A model generated the notes under the pieces. That model saw nothing but the letters and a program-made list of their open reading frames with translations. It was not told where the DNA came from and ran no database searches. A program made the translations under genes and the position numbers. 64,000 bases of DNA from Antricoccus suffuscus (GTDB lineage: Bacteria; Actinomycetota; Actinomycetes; Mycobacteriales; Antricoccaceae), in the NCBI RefSeq assembly GCF_003003235.1, contig NZ_PVUE01000010.1, positions 1 to 64,000 of the forward strand, given 5' to 3'. Shown here one piece after another: positions 30,133 through 39,123 of the stretch (the first letter of the stretch is position 1; each line of letters begins with the position of its first letter).

Positions 30133-30225
30133 CCGTACGTCGGTACGGCGTGGCGCTTGCCTCCGACCTGTGACCTGCGGCATACTTTCGCGCGGCGGGG
30201 AAACGGGCCGAACCTCGGAGTCACC

Positions 30226-30495
30226 ATGTCACAGCCGGACGAAGGCATTCACTCGAACTCGAATCGTCGTACCGACCTCGATCCGCCGGACGCAGACCGT
30301 TGGCGGCCACCTCGTCTGAGCCGTTGGTACCTACTGCTGATCCCCGTTGTGATCCTGCCGCTGTGCAGCTTCTGGTGGAACTCGAACTCTCCCACGTTGT
30401 TCGGGATGCCGTTCTTCTACTGGATGCAGCTGCTGTGGGTGATCGTGACCGCGCTCGTCGTTGGACTGGTCTACTTAAAGACCAAGGAGCAGTGA
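30226..30495 (+). CDS. DUF3311 small membrane protein
   Basis: About 89 residues, two hydrophobic segments (YLLLIPVVILPLCSFWW and FYWMQLLWVIVTALVVGLVYL). The family is encoded next to sodium:solute symporters and is thought to be an accessory subunit. The ATG at 30226 has GGAG five bases upstream. It ends 7 bases before the symporter gene. Confidence 0.85.
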   Translation: MSQPDEGIHSNSNRRTDLDPPDADRWRPPRLSRWYLLLIPVVILPLCSFWWNSNSPTLFGMPFFYWMQLLWVIVTALVVGLVYLKTKEQ

Positions 30496-30502
30496 TCCGG
30501 TC

Positions 30503-32170
30503 ATGGGTACTCGGCACATCACCGAACTGATCATCTGCACCGTGCTGTTCCTCATTGTCGCGGTCATGGGTTTCATGGCTTCGCGTTGGAAGCGCGGCGA
30601 CACCATGCACAGCCTCGACCAGTGGGGCCTCGGCGGACGGCAGTTCGGCACGTGGGTGACATGGTTCCTGGTAGGCGGCGACCTCTACACGGCGTACACC
30701 TTCGTCGCCGTGCCCGCGCTGATGTTCGGCGCCGGGGCAATGGGCTTCTTCGCGATGCCCTACGCAACGATCGCTTATCCGATGGTCTTCCTCGTGTTGA
30801 TCCGACTCTGGTCGGTATCGCACGTCAACGGTTTCGTCACGACCGCCGACTTCGTTAAGGCGCGTTTCGACTCCAAAACGCTCGCGCTGCTGATCGCACT
30901 TACCGGGATCGTGGCGACCATGCCATACATCGCGCTGCAGTTGGTCGGCGTGCAGGCGATTCTTTCCACCATGGGCATCAAGGGAAGTCTGCCGCTGATC
31001 ATTGCGTTTGTCGTCCTCGCGCTTTACACCTATAACTCGGGTTTACGCGCTCCAGCGCTGATCGCATTCGTCAAAGACATCCTGATCTACATCGTCATTA
31101 TCGCTGCTGTCATCTACATCCCGATGCAGATCAAGGGCGGCTGGGGTGGCATCTTCGCCGCGGCCGACGATAAGTTCAGCGCCGGCGGCGGCCCCGGCGT
31201 ACTGCTCGCTGGGCCCCAGCATCTCCAATACATCTCGCTGGCGTTTGGTTCCGCCCTTGCGTTGATGCTTTACCCGCATGCCGCGACTGCGATCCTCGCG
31301 GCGAAGAACCGCAATACGATCAAACGGAACATGGCGTTACTACCGGCGTACTCACTCATGCTGGGTTTCCTTTCGCTGTTGGGTTTTATGGCAATCGCGT
31401 CCGGCGCCCAGCCGATCGGCGCCAATCCGGCCAAGGGCATCGCGGGTGACGGCAACACCATCGTGCCGGTGCTGTTCGACATGCACTTCAGCAGCTGGTT
31501 CGCCGGCGTGGCGTTCGCCGCCATCGCGGTCGGGGCACTCGTGCCTGCCGCGGTCATGTCGATCGCTGCGTCGAACACATTCACCCGCAACATCTACAAG
31601 GCCTACTTCAAACCGAACTGCAGCGCGAGAGAAGAGACCCTCGTCGCGAAGATCGTCTCTCTGGTGGTGAAGTTCGGTGCCGTGGGGTTCATCGTCTTCC
31701 TCAACCCGTCGTATGCGATCGACTTGCAGCTCGTCGGTGGAGTCATCATTCTCACCACGTTGCCCGCCGTCGGCCTTGGCCTGCTGACCAACTGGTTCCA
31801 CCGCGGCGCGCTGATCACCGGCTGGGTGATCAGCATGGCGATGAGCGTCTACATGCTCTGGGATATCCCAAAGCTCAACCCGAAGACTGGTGCCGTCATC
31901 AAGGCACATTTCGGCGGATCGGGCTGGCCGCTGGCGAAGTGGGGTTTCAACACCACGGCGACGATCTACGTCGGCATCGTGACGCTGGCCGTGGGGATTG
32001 TTGTCGCGGTCGTCATGACCTTGATCCTGCGTGCGCTGAAGATCCCAGCAGGCAACGACTCCACGAAGCCATGGGACTACTACGTTCGAAACGACGACGA
32101 GGCAGCGAAAGTCGCCACGGGCGAGGGTGTGCCAGCGGCGCCGGTGAGTACGCCGTCCAGCTCGACGTAG
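30503..32170 (+). CDS. Sodium:solute symporter (SSS family)
   Basis: A 555-residue permease with about 13 hydrophobic segments. Family features include GGDLYTAYTFVAVPALMFGAG, the SSS stretch YNSGLRAPALIAFVKD and AIAVGALVPAAVMSIAASNTFTRNIYK near residue 350. The combination with DUF3311 resembles the MctP-type monocarboxylate uptake systems, so a small organic acid is a reasonable guess for substrate. The C-terminal 35 residues are a cytoplasmic Ala/Ser/Pro tail. Confidence 0.9.
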   Translation: MGTRHITELIICTVLFLIVAVMGFMASRWKRGDTMHSLDQWGLGGRQFGTWVTWFLVGGDLYTAYTFVAVPALMFGAGAMGFFAMPYATIAYPMVFLVLIRLWSVSHVNGFVTTADFVKARFDSKTLALLIALTGIVATMPYIALQLVGVQAILSTMGIKGSLPLIIAFVVLALYTYNSGLRAPALIAFVKDILIYIVIIAAVIYIPMQIKGGWGGIFAAADDKFSAGGGPGVLLAGPQHLQYISLAFGSALALMLYPHAATAILAAKNRNTIKRNMALLPAYSLMLGFLSLLGFMAIASGAQPIGANPAKGIAGDGNTIVPVLFDMHFSSWFAGVAFAAIAVGALVPAAVMSIAASNTFTRNIYKAYFKPNCSAREETLVAKIVSLVVKFGAVGFIVFLNPSYAIDLQLVGGVIILTTLPAVGLGLLTNWFHRGALITGWVISMAMSVYMLWDIPKLNPKTGAVIKAHFGGSGWPLAKWGFNTTATIYVGIVTLAVGIVVAVVMTLILRALKIPAGNDSTKPWDYYVRNDDEAAKVATGEGVPAAPVSTPSSST

Positions 32171-32190
32171 TCTGACCGCCGACGTTCCTC

Positions 32191-32269
32191 GCGTATGTCC
32201 CGCTACGGATCGTCGGACTTTCGCGACGGATCGTCGGACTTTCGCGACGGATGGGTGGACATACGTGAC
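32191..32269. repeat. Tandem array of 21-bp units after the symporter gene
   Basis: Units start at 32207, 32228 and 32249. The first two are identical for all 21 bases; the third is diverged but keeps the ending ACNTNCGNGAC. A 9-bp inverted pair (CGTATGTCC at 32192 and GGACATACG at 32257) brackets the array. The array lies between the symporter stop and the leaderless start of the zinc-ribbon gene at 32294, at one edge of the transporter pair. Confidence 0.85.
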
Positions 32270-32293
32270 GGACGGGCGACGTATGGTGACACC

Positions 32294-33034
32294 GTGCGTA
32301 TAGACCCTGCAATCCAACTCCAGTTACTCGATCTCTCCGCGGTCGACCTCAAGCTTCAACAGCTGACTCATCGGCGCGCGAATCTGCCTGAGATCAGTAG
32401 GATCCAGCAGGCGCAAGAAGAGCTGAGTACAACACAGAGCAGACTGATGGACCTGCAGACCGCCCACAACGACCTCGGTCGCGAGATGGGTCGGCTCGAG
32501 TCCGACACCGAGGCGGTGCGCTCGCGGCAGCAGCGCAACTCCGAGCGGATGACCTCCGGCAGCATCAAAGCGTCAAAGGACCTGGAGGCGATCGAGCATG
32601 AGATCGCGACGTTGAAACGCCGCCAAGGTGAGCTGGAGGACCAGGAGCTCGAGCTCATGGAGCGCGCCGAGCAGATTGACGCGGACCTGGCCACAGTCAC
32701 CGAACAGCGCGCCGGCATCGAGCAGCAGCGGGACGACGCGCTGGCAGCACGCGATGCCGAATGGGTGCAGATTGACCAGCAGGTCGCGGATGTGAAGGCG
32801 GACCGGACCGGGCTTGTCGGGCGGCTACCGGCGGAGCTGGTCGGCCTCTACGAGCGCATCGCGGCTACCGGTACGACGGGCGCAGCGGCGATGACACAGC
32901 GTCGGTGCGGCGGCTGCCGGCTGGAGTTCGACGGGTCCACGCTCGCCGCGCTGCGCAAGGCCGATCCCGAGGAAGTCGTACGCTGCGACAGTTGCGGGAC
33001 GATTCAGATCCGCACCGAGGAATCCGGTCTGTGA
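32294..33034 (+). CDS. C4 zinc-ribbon coiled-coil protein (CT398/Rv2229c type)
   Basis: About 246 residues. Residues 10-175 are a long coiled coil rich in Glu/Gln/Leu; the C-terminus holds a zinc ribbon with cysteine pairs CGGC and CDSC. I choose the GTG at 32294 because it follows TATGGT by exactly six bases and because the open frame upstream to 32195 is encoded by the repeat array. The family accompanies RNase H-phosphatase genes; role unknown, nucleic acid binding is likely. GTGA overlap couples it to the next gene. Confidence 0.85.
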   Translation: MRIDPAIQLQLLDLSAVDLKLQQLTHRRANLPEISRIQQAQEELSTTQSRLMDLQTAHNDLGREMGRLESDTEAVRSRQQRNSERMTSGSIKASKDLEAIEHEIATLKRRQGELEDQELELMERAEQIDADLATVTEQRAGIEQQRDDALAARDAEWVQIDQQVADVKADRTGLVGRLPAELVGLYERIAATGTTGAAAMTQRRCGGCRLEFDGSTLAALRKADPEEVVRCDSCGTIQIRTEESGL

Positions 33035-34197
33035 GTACGCCGATCCGCTACATCGCAGAAGCTGACGGCGGGTCGCGGGGCAATCCCGGTCCTGCCGGGT
33101 ACGGCGCCGTCGTGCGCGATGCCGCCGACGACCTGGTGCTCGCCGAACGGGCCGACGGCATCGGGCACGGGACCAACAATGTTGCCGAATACCGCGGCTT
33201 GATAGCGGCCCTCGAGGCCGCCCTCGAGCTCGGCATCACCGAGCTCGACATGCGGATGGACTCCAAGCTGGTCGTCGAGCAGGTAAGCGGCCGGTGGAAG
33301 GTCAAGCACGCCAACCTGCAGCCACTGGCGACACGGGCTCGGGCGCTCGCGGACAAGTTCGATCAGATCACGTTCACGTGGATCCCGCGTGCGCAGAACT
33401 CGCATGCCGACAGGCTCGCCAACGAGGCAATGGACGCTGCTGCCAAAGGGAAGTCGTGGAGTGAGGCGGAGTCAATGGGTGGAGTTGACAGGCCAGCGGC
33501 CGGCGCACAGCCGGAAGCGCCGGTCGGCGACGCGTTGCCGCGCGAGTCACTCGTCACCGGCCATCCGACGACCGAGCCGACGACGACCCTCATCCTGTTG
33601 CGCCACGGTGAGACCGAGCAGTCCCTGGAACGCCGTTTCAGCGGCCGCTCGGACCTGCCTCTTACCGATAAGGGCAAGGCGCAGGCGCAGGCGGCCGGTG
33701 CACGTATTGCGGCAGCGGGGGACATCGCGGTTGTCGTCAGCTCGCCGTTGCTGCGCACCAAGCAGACCGCGCACGCGGTTGCCAAGCAACTCGGTCTCGA
33801 CGTACACGTCGACAAGGACCTCCGCGAGATCGACTTCGGCGACTGGGAGGGTATGACCTTCGGCGAGGCGAAACGTGCCGGCGGTACGGCGTTCGGCGAG
33901 TGGGCCGGCTCCGACGATATCGCCCCGCCGGGCGGGGAGAGCATGGCACAGTGCCGCGAGCGCGTCGAGCGGGCTCGGCGGCGACTGACCGACAAGTACG
34001 CCGGCCAGAGAGTGCTCGTCGTGACGCATATGACCCCGATCAAGGCGCTGCTGGGTGATGCCCTCGACAGCGCAGCGGCGGTACGCCGGATCAATCTCGA
34101 CCTGTGCTCGCTGTCGCGGGTCGACTACATCGCAGGCGAGCGTCCACGGTCAGTGGTCAAGCTCGTCAACGAGATCAGCTACCTCGGATCGCTCTGA
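33031..34197 (+). CDS. Bifunctional RNase H / histidine phosphatase (CobC-like)
   Basis: About 388 residues in two domains. The N-terminal RNase HI domain shows YIAEADGGSRGNPGPAGYGA, TNNVAEYRGLIAALEAAL, the DSKLV aspartate and SHADRLANEAMD. A linker of about 35 residues leads to a histidine phosphatase domain with LLRHGETEQS, REIDFGDWEGMT and VVTHMTPI. In Mycobacterium the same fusion has RNase H and alpha-ribazole phosphatase activity. The GTG overlaps the stop of the preceding gene. Its last 23 bases overlap the convergent TSUP gene. Confidence 0.95.
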   Translation: MSTPIRYIAEADGGSRGNPGPAGYGAVVRDAADDLVLAERADGIGHGTNNVAEYRGLIAALEAALELGITELDMRMDSKLVVEQVSGRWKVKHANLQPLATRARALADKFDQITFTWIPRAQNSHADRLANEAMDAAAKGKSWSEAESMGGVDRPAAGAQPEAPVGDALPRESLVTGHPTTEPTTTLILLRHGETEQSLERRFSGRSDLPLTDKGKAQAQAAGARIAAAGDIAVVVSSPLLRTKQTAHAVAKQLGLDVHVDKDLREIDFGDWEGMTFGEAKRAGGTAFGEWAGSDDIAPPGGESMAQCRERVERARRRLTDKYAGQRVLVVTHMTPIKALLGDALDSAAAVRRINLDLCSLSRVDYIAGERPRSVVKLVNEISYLGSL

Positions 34198-34951
34198 CGA
34201 CCAGGTACGCCGCGACCGCGAAGCTCAGTACGACGACCACCCACCGAAGGATGTCTTCGCGGATCTTCCGGGCAAACCGGGCCCCTACGACGCCGCCGAT
34301 GAGCGCCATCGGTGCGACGATCGCGACGGCGATCCACTGCACAGGTCCAAAGATCGCGAATGCGACGACCGTGACCGACGAGACGACCAACGAGATCGAG
34401 CTCTTCAGTGCGTTATTACGTCGAAGCGTGTCGGGGACCGTCAGCGCCAGCAGCGCCAAGATGATGACACCGAGCGCACCACCGAAGTAGCCGCCGTATA
34501 TGGCTCCCAAAAAGATCCAGAAGATCATCGCGACCGGATGCTTCTGCTCTCCGGCGGCGGTTTCCTGCCTCGCCGCCGCCCACTTCTTCAGGCGGGGTTG
34601 AAAAGCCAGGAGTACGCCGGCGGCGATCACCAGCGCCGGGACGATCGCGTCGAAAGCCGAACCCGGCAGGGTCAGCAGCAGGACACATCCGATCGCGGAG
34701 CCCACGATCGCGGCTCCCGCGACTTGACGAGTGCGGTGCTTCTGGTCCTTGAGGTCCGGCCAGAAGCCGATGACGCCTCCGAAGTATCCGGGCCACTGAC
34801 TGACGGAGTTGGTGACGTTGGCGACGAGTGGCGACATGCCGGTGCCGAGCATTGCTGGAAACACGACCAGTGAGCCGCCGCCGGCGATGGAGTTGATTGC
34901 GCCGCCGAGGAAGCCAGCCACGATCAGCAGGAGAATTTCGGGGAGAGACAT
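34175..34951 (-). CDS. TSUP family (TauE/SafE) membrane permease
   Basis: About 258 residues, eight hydrophobic segments. Family motifs: GFLGGAINSIAGGGSLVVFPAML near the start and GAIYGGYFGGALGVIILALL at the second repeat, each with the Gly-rich TSUP pattern. Probable exporter or importer of an organosulfur or carboxylate anion. The ATG at 34951 lacks a ribosome binding site but lies eight bases after TACGAT. The 3' end overlaps the end of the RNase H-phosphatase gene; the open frame upstream would run through RNase P RNA and is not used. Confidence 0.88.
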   Translation of the reverse strand: MSLPEILLLIVAGFLGGAINSIAGGGSLVVFPAMLGTGMSPLVANVTNSVSQWPGYFGGVIGFWPDLKDQKHRTRQVAGAAIVGSAIGCVLLLTLPGSAFDAIVPALVIAAGVLLAFQPRLKKWAAARQETAAGEQKHPVAMIFWIFLGAIYGGYFGGALGVIILALLALTVPDTLRRNNALKSSISLVVSSVTVVAFAIFGPVQWIAVAIVAPMALIGGVVGARFARKIREDILRWVVVVLSFAVAAYLVVRAIRGS

Positions 34952-35026
34952 TGCTGGATATCGTAGACACCCGTCATGTTCGCCCAACCGAGTCATCGGG
35001 AATTGCCCATGCCATAGGATGTCGAT

Positions 35027-35444
35027 GCGGCGGACGAGCCGAGCGGGCGGTCGCGGGTTGTGTACATACACGACGCGAGGAACGTCCGGACTCCACAGAG
35101 CAGGGTGGTTGTTAACGGCAACCCAGGGTGACCTGCGGGAAAGTGCCACAGAAAACAGACCGCCCCCGGCTTCGGCCGGTGGTAAGGGTGAAACGGTGGT
35201 GTAAGAGACCACCAGCGGCGAGGGTGACTTCATCGGCTTGGTAAACCCCACCCGGAGCAAGATCGAAAGGCGGCGTGTCTTCGGATATGCTGCTGTGCAG
35301 GCGATTGAGGGCTGCTCGCCCGAGTCTGCGGGTAGATCGCTAGAGGCTGTCGGCAACGGCAGGCGTAGATGGATGGCCGCCCATCGGGACCGCCGCAAGG
35401 CACCCGGGGACAGAATCCGGCGTAAAGCTCGACTCGTCCGTCGC
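35027..35444 (+). ncRNA. rnpB: RNase P RNA, bacterial class A
   Basis: Conserved blocks are all present in order: GAGGAACGTCCGGACT and CACAGAGCAGGGTG near 35076-35105, TAACGGCAAC, GGGAAAGTGCCACAGAAA, ACAGACCGCC, AGGGTGAAACGGTGGTGTA, GGTAAACCCCACC and the 3' block ACAGAATCCGGCGTA. The 5' and 3' ends pair as P1: GGACGAG (from 35032) with CTCGTCC (to 35439), extended outward by GCGG/TCGC with a G-T pair, which sets the limits. It matures tRNA 5' ends. Divergent from the TSUP gene. Confidence 0.96.
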
Positions 35445-35496
35445 CCTTCTGGATTAGGGTGATTATTCCGGTAGTCACTAACCCAAGGAGGCACTC

Positions 35497-35688
35497 ATGT
35501 CCGACGCGCAAGACGATGGTCAGTTTTGGTTAAGGGTCAGTGACAACAAGGTCGTGCGCGCCAGCGAGGCTCGCGCCGACGAACGTATCGGTCCGTACGC
35601 CACCGAAGAAGAGGCCAAACATGGCCTAGAAGCTCTGCATGAGCGTGAACGTCGTAAGCAGGCCGAAGACGACAGTTGGAACGGCTAG
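35497..35688 (+). CDS. Small conserved actinobacterial protein, SPOR-like
   Basis: A 63-residue soluble protein with the family pattern QFWLRVSDNKVV, then ADERIGPYATEEEAKHGLE and a charged tail ERRKQAEDDSW. The central GPYATEEEA stretch recalls SPOR-like folds, and close relatives are found across actinobacteria; function unknown. AAGGAGG five bases upstream fixes the start. The ribonuclease gene begins with the base after its stop codon, so they are probably co-translated. Confidence 0.85.
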   Translation: MSDAQDDGQFWLRVSDNKVVRASEARADERIGPYATEEEAKHGLEALHERERRKQAEDDSWNG

Positions 35689-37083
35689 GTGACTCCCGTA
35701 CGCCGACGGGTTCCCGGCGTCGCGTTCGAGAAGATCCGGGCGGAGCTCGACGTACCGGCCGAGTTCAGTGCCGAGGTGCTCGCCGAGGCTGAGAAGGCGG
35801 CGCGGTCGCCACGGCTGCCCGACGCCGACGACACCGACATTCCGTTTGTGACGCTCGATCCGGCCGGTAGTACCGACCTCGACCAAGCGCTGCACATCGC
35901 TCGCGCCGGTGCCGGTTACCTCGTCAACTACGCGATAGCGGACGTCGGTGCGTTCGTGAAGCCCGGTGGCGCGCTGGATGCCGAGTGTTGGAAGCGCGGT
36001 ACGACGCTCTACTCACCGGACCTGCGCACACCTCTGCATCCGCAGGTGCTCTCGGAGGGCGCGGCGAGCCTCTTACCGGATCAGGTCCGCCCGGCCCTTC
36101 TGTGGCAGATCACGCTTGACGCGGGCGGTGAGGTCCTCGAACACACGCTGCGCCGGACCAGGGTCAAGAGCGTTGCGAAGCTCAACTACGTCGACGTACA
36201 GGCCGATTTCGACGATGGCAAGGCGCACGAGTCGCTTGCGTTGCTCAAAGACGTCGGCGAACTGCGGTTGGCCCTCGCTATTCGGCGCAACTCGATCAAC
36301 CTCGACCTGCCCGAGCAGGAGGTCGAACCCGGACCGGACGGCGCCTGGACTCTGGCCTACCGCGACCAGACACCGTGCGAGAAGTGGAATGCCGAGATCT
36401 CGCTGCTCACCGGCATGGTTGCGGCGAAGATGATGGTCGATGGCGCGATTGGGATCTTGCGCACGCTGCCTGCGGCGCCGCCCGAAGCGGTAGAGGACCT
36501 GAAGAAGACGGCGGCCTCGCTGGGCGTCGAGTGGCCGAAGGGCGCGTCGCCGTCCACGGTGATGGCCGCCCTGGACCGTACCTCCGACGTCAATGTCGCG
36601 TTCCTCGAACAGGCCGCACATCTGTTGCGCGGCGCCGGCTACACCGACTTCGTCGGCACCGTGCCCGAACACGCCGGCATCGCGTCGATCTACGCGCATG
36701 TCACGGCGCCGTTGAGGCGGCTGGTCGACCGTTACGGCAACGAGGTGTGCTTGAGCCTCGCCGCAGGCGTCGACGTACCGCAGTGGGTGCGTGAGGCGCT
36801 GCCTAAGCTACCCGAGGCGATGGCATCGGCCGCAGGGCGCGAGTCGCGGCTGGAGCGGGCGGTCATCGACACCGTCGAGGCGATGTTGCTCAAGGATCGA
36901 GTCGGGGAGTCGTTCGAGGCCGTCGTCGTCGGGCCGGGCAAGGACACCGTCACGATTGTGCTCGACGATCCGGCGGTGCGTGCCAAGGCATCAGGCGGCC
37001 AGCCCAAGATCGGCGACCGGGTCAAGGCCGTGCTCACCAAGGCCGACCCGGACGAACATCTCGTCGAGTTCGAGCTGCGGTGA
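35689..37083 (+). CDS. RNB domain ribonuclease (RNase II/R family)
   Basis: A 464-residue exoribonuclease. The RNB active site can be seen in DADDTDIPFVTLDPAGSTDLDQAL (four Asp coordinating magnesium) and AHVTAPLRRLVDRYGN near residue 340, the family RxxDL-like closing motif. It lacks the N-terminal cold-shock domains and the S1 domain of longer RNase R, giving a compact form common in actinobacteria. 3'-5' degradation of single-stranded RNA is expected. GTG start abuts the previous gene; the next gene overlaps by 4 bases. Confidence 0.92.
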   Translation: MTPVRRRVPGVAFEKIRAELDVPAEFSAEVLAEAEKAARSPRLPDADDTDIPFVTLDPAGSTDLDQALHIARAGAGYLVNYAIADVGAFVKPGGALDAECWKRGTTLYSPDLRTPLHPQVLSEGAASLLPDQVRPALLWQITLDAGGEVLEHTLRRTRVKSVAKLNYVDVQADFDDGKAHESLALLKDVGELRLALAIRRNSINLDLPEQEVEPGPDGAWTLAYRDQTPCEKWNAEISLLTGMVAAKMMVDGAIGILRTLPAAPPEAVEDLKKTAASLGVEWPKGASPSTVMAALDRTSDVNVAFLEQAAHLLRGAGYTDFVGTVPEHAGIASIYAHVTAPLRRLVDRYGNEVCLSLAAGVDVPQWVREALPKLPEAMASAAGRESRLERAVIDTVEAMLLKDRVGESFEAVVVGPGKDTVTIVLDDPAVRAKASGGQPKIGDRVKAVLTKADPDEHLVEFELR

Positions 37084-37847
37084 ACGACGACCTCCGCACG
37101 CCGTTCGTCCAGCGCGGTCCGGTTCGGCGCGTCGTCAGTCTCGTGCCGTCGCTGACCGAGACGATCGCGTACGCGGCGCCAGAGGTGCTGGTCGGAGGTA
37201 CGGCGTACTGCACCCACCCGGCCAGCCTCGACGTGACGCGGGTGGGTGGCACGAAGTGGCCCGATCTCGATGCGGTGGTCGGGCTGCGGCCCGACGTCGT
37301 CGTGGCCAACGCCGAGGAGAACCGGGCCGAGGATATCGCCGCGCTGCGGGCTGCCGGGCTGGCGGTCTACGTCACGGCACCGGCAACGCTCGACGAGGCG
37401 TTCACGTCGTTGGAGCGGATGCTCGCCGCGCTGCAGCTACCGGCGGCGCCGTGGATCGGCGCCGCCCGCGAGGAGTGGAGTACGCCGGACCCACAGCTGG
37501 CCGGGCAGCGAGTCGCGGTGTTCATCTGGCGACGACCGTGGATGGTCGTCGGACGGGACACCTTCAGCGGCGACATTCTACGCAGGCTGGGCCTGGTCAA
37601 CGTGTACGCCGACAACACCGACCGCTACCCGAAGCTGACACCCGAGGAGGCCGGTTCGCTGGACGTCGACCTCGTCGTACTGCCCGATGAGCCGTACGAG
37701 TTCAACGCGACCGACGGCCCGGAGATGTTCGGTGCAACACCCTGTGCGCTGGTGTCCGGGCGACATCTGACCTGGTACGGACCGTCCCTGGTCGAGGCCA
37801 AGGCGGTGCTGTCTGCGGCATTGCGCTCACCGATTATGAGCATCTAG
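37080..37847 (+). CDS. Helical-backbone metal receptor (BtuF-like fold) without signal peptide
   Basis: A 255-residue protein with the cobalamin/Fe-siderophore binding fold: RVVSLVPSLTETI at the start, GGTAYCTHP, VGLRPDVVVANAEEN and ADNTDRYPKLTPEEA. Binding proteins with this fold are normally exported, but no signal peptide or lipobox is visible and the start overlaps the RNB gene (GTGA), so it is probably cytoplasmic. No permease or ATPase partner is near. Ligand unknown. Confidence 0.85.
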   Translation: MNDDLRTPFVQRGPVRRVVSLVPSLTETIAYAAPEVLVGGTAYCTHPASLDVTRVGGTKWPDLDAVVGLRPDVVVANAEENRAEDIAALRAAGLAVYVTAPATLDEAFTSLERMLAALQLPAAPWIGAAREEWSTPDPQLAGQRVAVFIWRRPWMVVGRDTFSGDILRRLGLVNVYADNTDRYPKLTPEEAGSLDVDLVVLPDEPYEFNATDGPEMFGATPCALVSGRHLTWYGPSLVEAKAVLSAALRSPIMSI

Positions 37848-37882
37848 CGCGGATCGCGCCGCCGGAGCGGGTGAGCGGTGTC

Positions 37883-37930
37883 CTTGTCATGCCCACCTCC
37901 TGCTTGTCACGCCACAAGAGGCGTGACAAG
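37883..37930. repeat. Stem-loop with tandem 20-bp unit (CTTGTC family)
   Basis: CTTGTCATGCC at 37883 recurs as CTTGTCACGCC at 37903, a 20-bp period with GCCCACCTCCTG between. The second copy is the left arm of a perfect 11-bp hairpin, right arm GGCGTGACAAG at 37920-37930, six-base loop. It lies between the metal-receptor stop and the MetE-like start and may terminate the upstream operon. The GCCCACCTCCT core recurs at 61817-61844. Confidence 0.8.
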
Positions 37931-37985
37931 GTGAAGTTTCGGTCGACAAGGGACACCGCAAGAGTCCCGTAGCTGAGGAGATCCG

Positions 37986-39107
37986 ATGTCGCGTCGTACC
38001 CACCCACCGTTCCGCGCCGACCACGTCGGCAGCCTGCTGCGTCCGCAGTCGCTGCACGATGCGCGCGCGAAGAGGCAGGCCGGTGAGATCGGCGCCGACG
38101 AGCTGAAAGCCGTCGAAGACGCGGCCATCCGCGACGTGGTCAAGATGCAGGAAAGTGTCGGCCTGCAGACCGCGACGGACGGCGAGTTCCGGCGGACGGC
38201 GTGGCACATGGACTTCATCTACCAGCTTGGCGGGATCGGCTCCACCGACGACAAGATCAACGTGCATTTCCACAACGCGGACGGCGACCTCGACTTCTCG
38301 TCCGCGGCGCTGAGCGTGCATGACCGGGTCACACTCGAGGACACGATCTTCGCGGACGCGTTCACATTCCTCAAAGACGCCGCGACATCCGCGCAGACGC
38401 CGAAGCTGACCATCCCGTCGCCGAGCATGGTGCACTATCGCGGCGGGCGGGCATCGATCGACACCACGGTCTACCCCGACATCGAAGCGTTCTATACGGA
38501 CCTGTCCGCGGCGTACGCCGAGGAGGTACGCCGGCTCGCAGACCTCGGCTGCACCTATCTGCAGCTGGACGACACGAGTCTTGCCTATCTCAACGATCCT
38601 GCCCAGCGCGCCGAGATGGCCGAAAAGGGTGGCGACGGCGAGCACCAGCACGAGACTTATATCCGCAATATCAACGCCGCGCTCGCGGGCCGGCCCGACG
38701 GCCTGACCGTGACGACGCACATGTGCCGCGGCAACTTCCGCTCGTCCTGGGCCGCGTCGGGCGGCTACGACTTCGTCGCCGAGGCGCTGTTCTCGGAGCT
38801 GGCGGTCGACGGATTCTTCCTGGAGTACGACGACGAGCGTTCCGGCGGATTCGAGCCGCTTCGGTTCGTGCCGAGCGACAAATTCGTCGTGCTGGGTCTG
38901 GTGACGACCAAGAGCGGCGTACTCGAAGACAAAGACCAGCTCAAGAGGCGCATCGACGAAGCGGCCAAGGTTATCCCGATCGAGCAACTATGCCTGTCAC
39001 CGCAGTGCGGGTTCTCCTCGACGGTCGAGGGCAACACGCTGACCTACGACGAAGAGGTGGCCAAGCTCGAGCTGATCGTGCAGACGGCGCAGGAGGTCTG
39101 GGGCTAA
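37986..39107 (+). CDS. MetE C-terminal domain-like methyltransferase (YxjG/YxjH family)
   Basis: A 373-residue barrel protein corresponding to the catalytic half of cobalamin-independent methionine synthase. FRADHVGSLLRP opens it; zinc ligands would be His and Cys in THMCRGN and Cys in LSPQCGFSS; LQLDDTSLAYL and ATDGEFRR line the pocket. The N-terminal half of true MetE is absent, so the methyl donor may differ from methyltetrahydrofolate polyglutamate. GAGGAG precedes the ATG. No riboswitch-like leader was seen. Confidence 0.9.
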   Translation: MSRRTHPPFRADHVGSLLRPQSLHDARAKRQAGEIGADELKAVEDAAIRDVVKMQESVGLQTATDGEFRRTAWHMDFIYQLGGIGSTDDKINVHFHNADGDLDFSSAALSVHDRVTLEDTIFADAFTFLKDAATSAQTPKLTIPSPSMVHYRGGRASIDTTVYPDIEAFYTDLSAAYAEEVRRLADLGCTYLQLDDTSLAYLNDPAQRAEMAEKGGDGEHQHETYIRNINAALAGRPDGLTVTTHMCRGNFRSSWAASGGYDFVAEALFSELAVDGFFLEYDDERSGGFEPLRFVPSDKFVVLGLVTTKSGVLEDKDQLKRRIDEAAKVIPIEQLCLSPQCGFSSTVEGNTLTYDEEVAKLELIVQTAQEVWG

Positions 39108-39123
39108 CGCGGGTACCGCTGGC

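Noticed and set aside
32195-32293. N-terminal extension of the zinc-ribbon protein
   Set aside because: The frame is open from 32195 but encodes the tandem repeat itself; a leaderless GTG with a TATGGT box at 32294 is a better start.
34952-35494. Long N-terminus of the TSUP permease
   Set aside because: The open frame crosses the RNase P RNA gene on the other strand, and the conserved permease begins at 34951.
37848-37985. Cobalamin or SAM riboswitch before the MetE-like gene
   Set aside because: Only a short hairpin and repeat are present; no B12-box or SAM-motif sequence was found.
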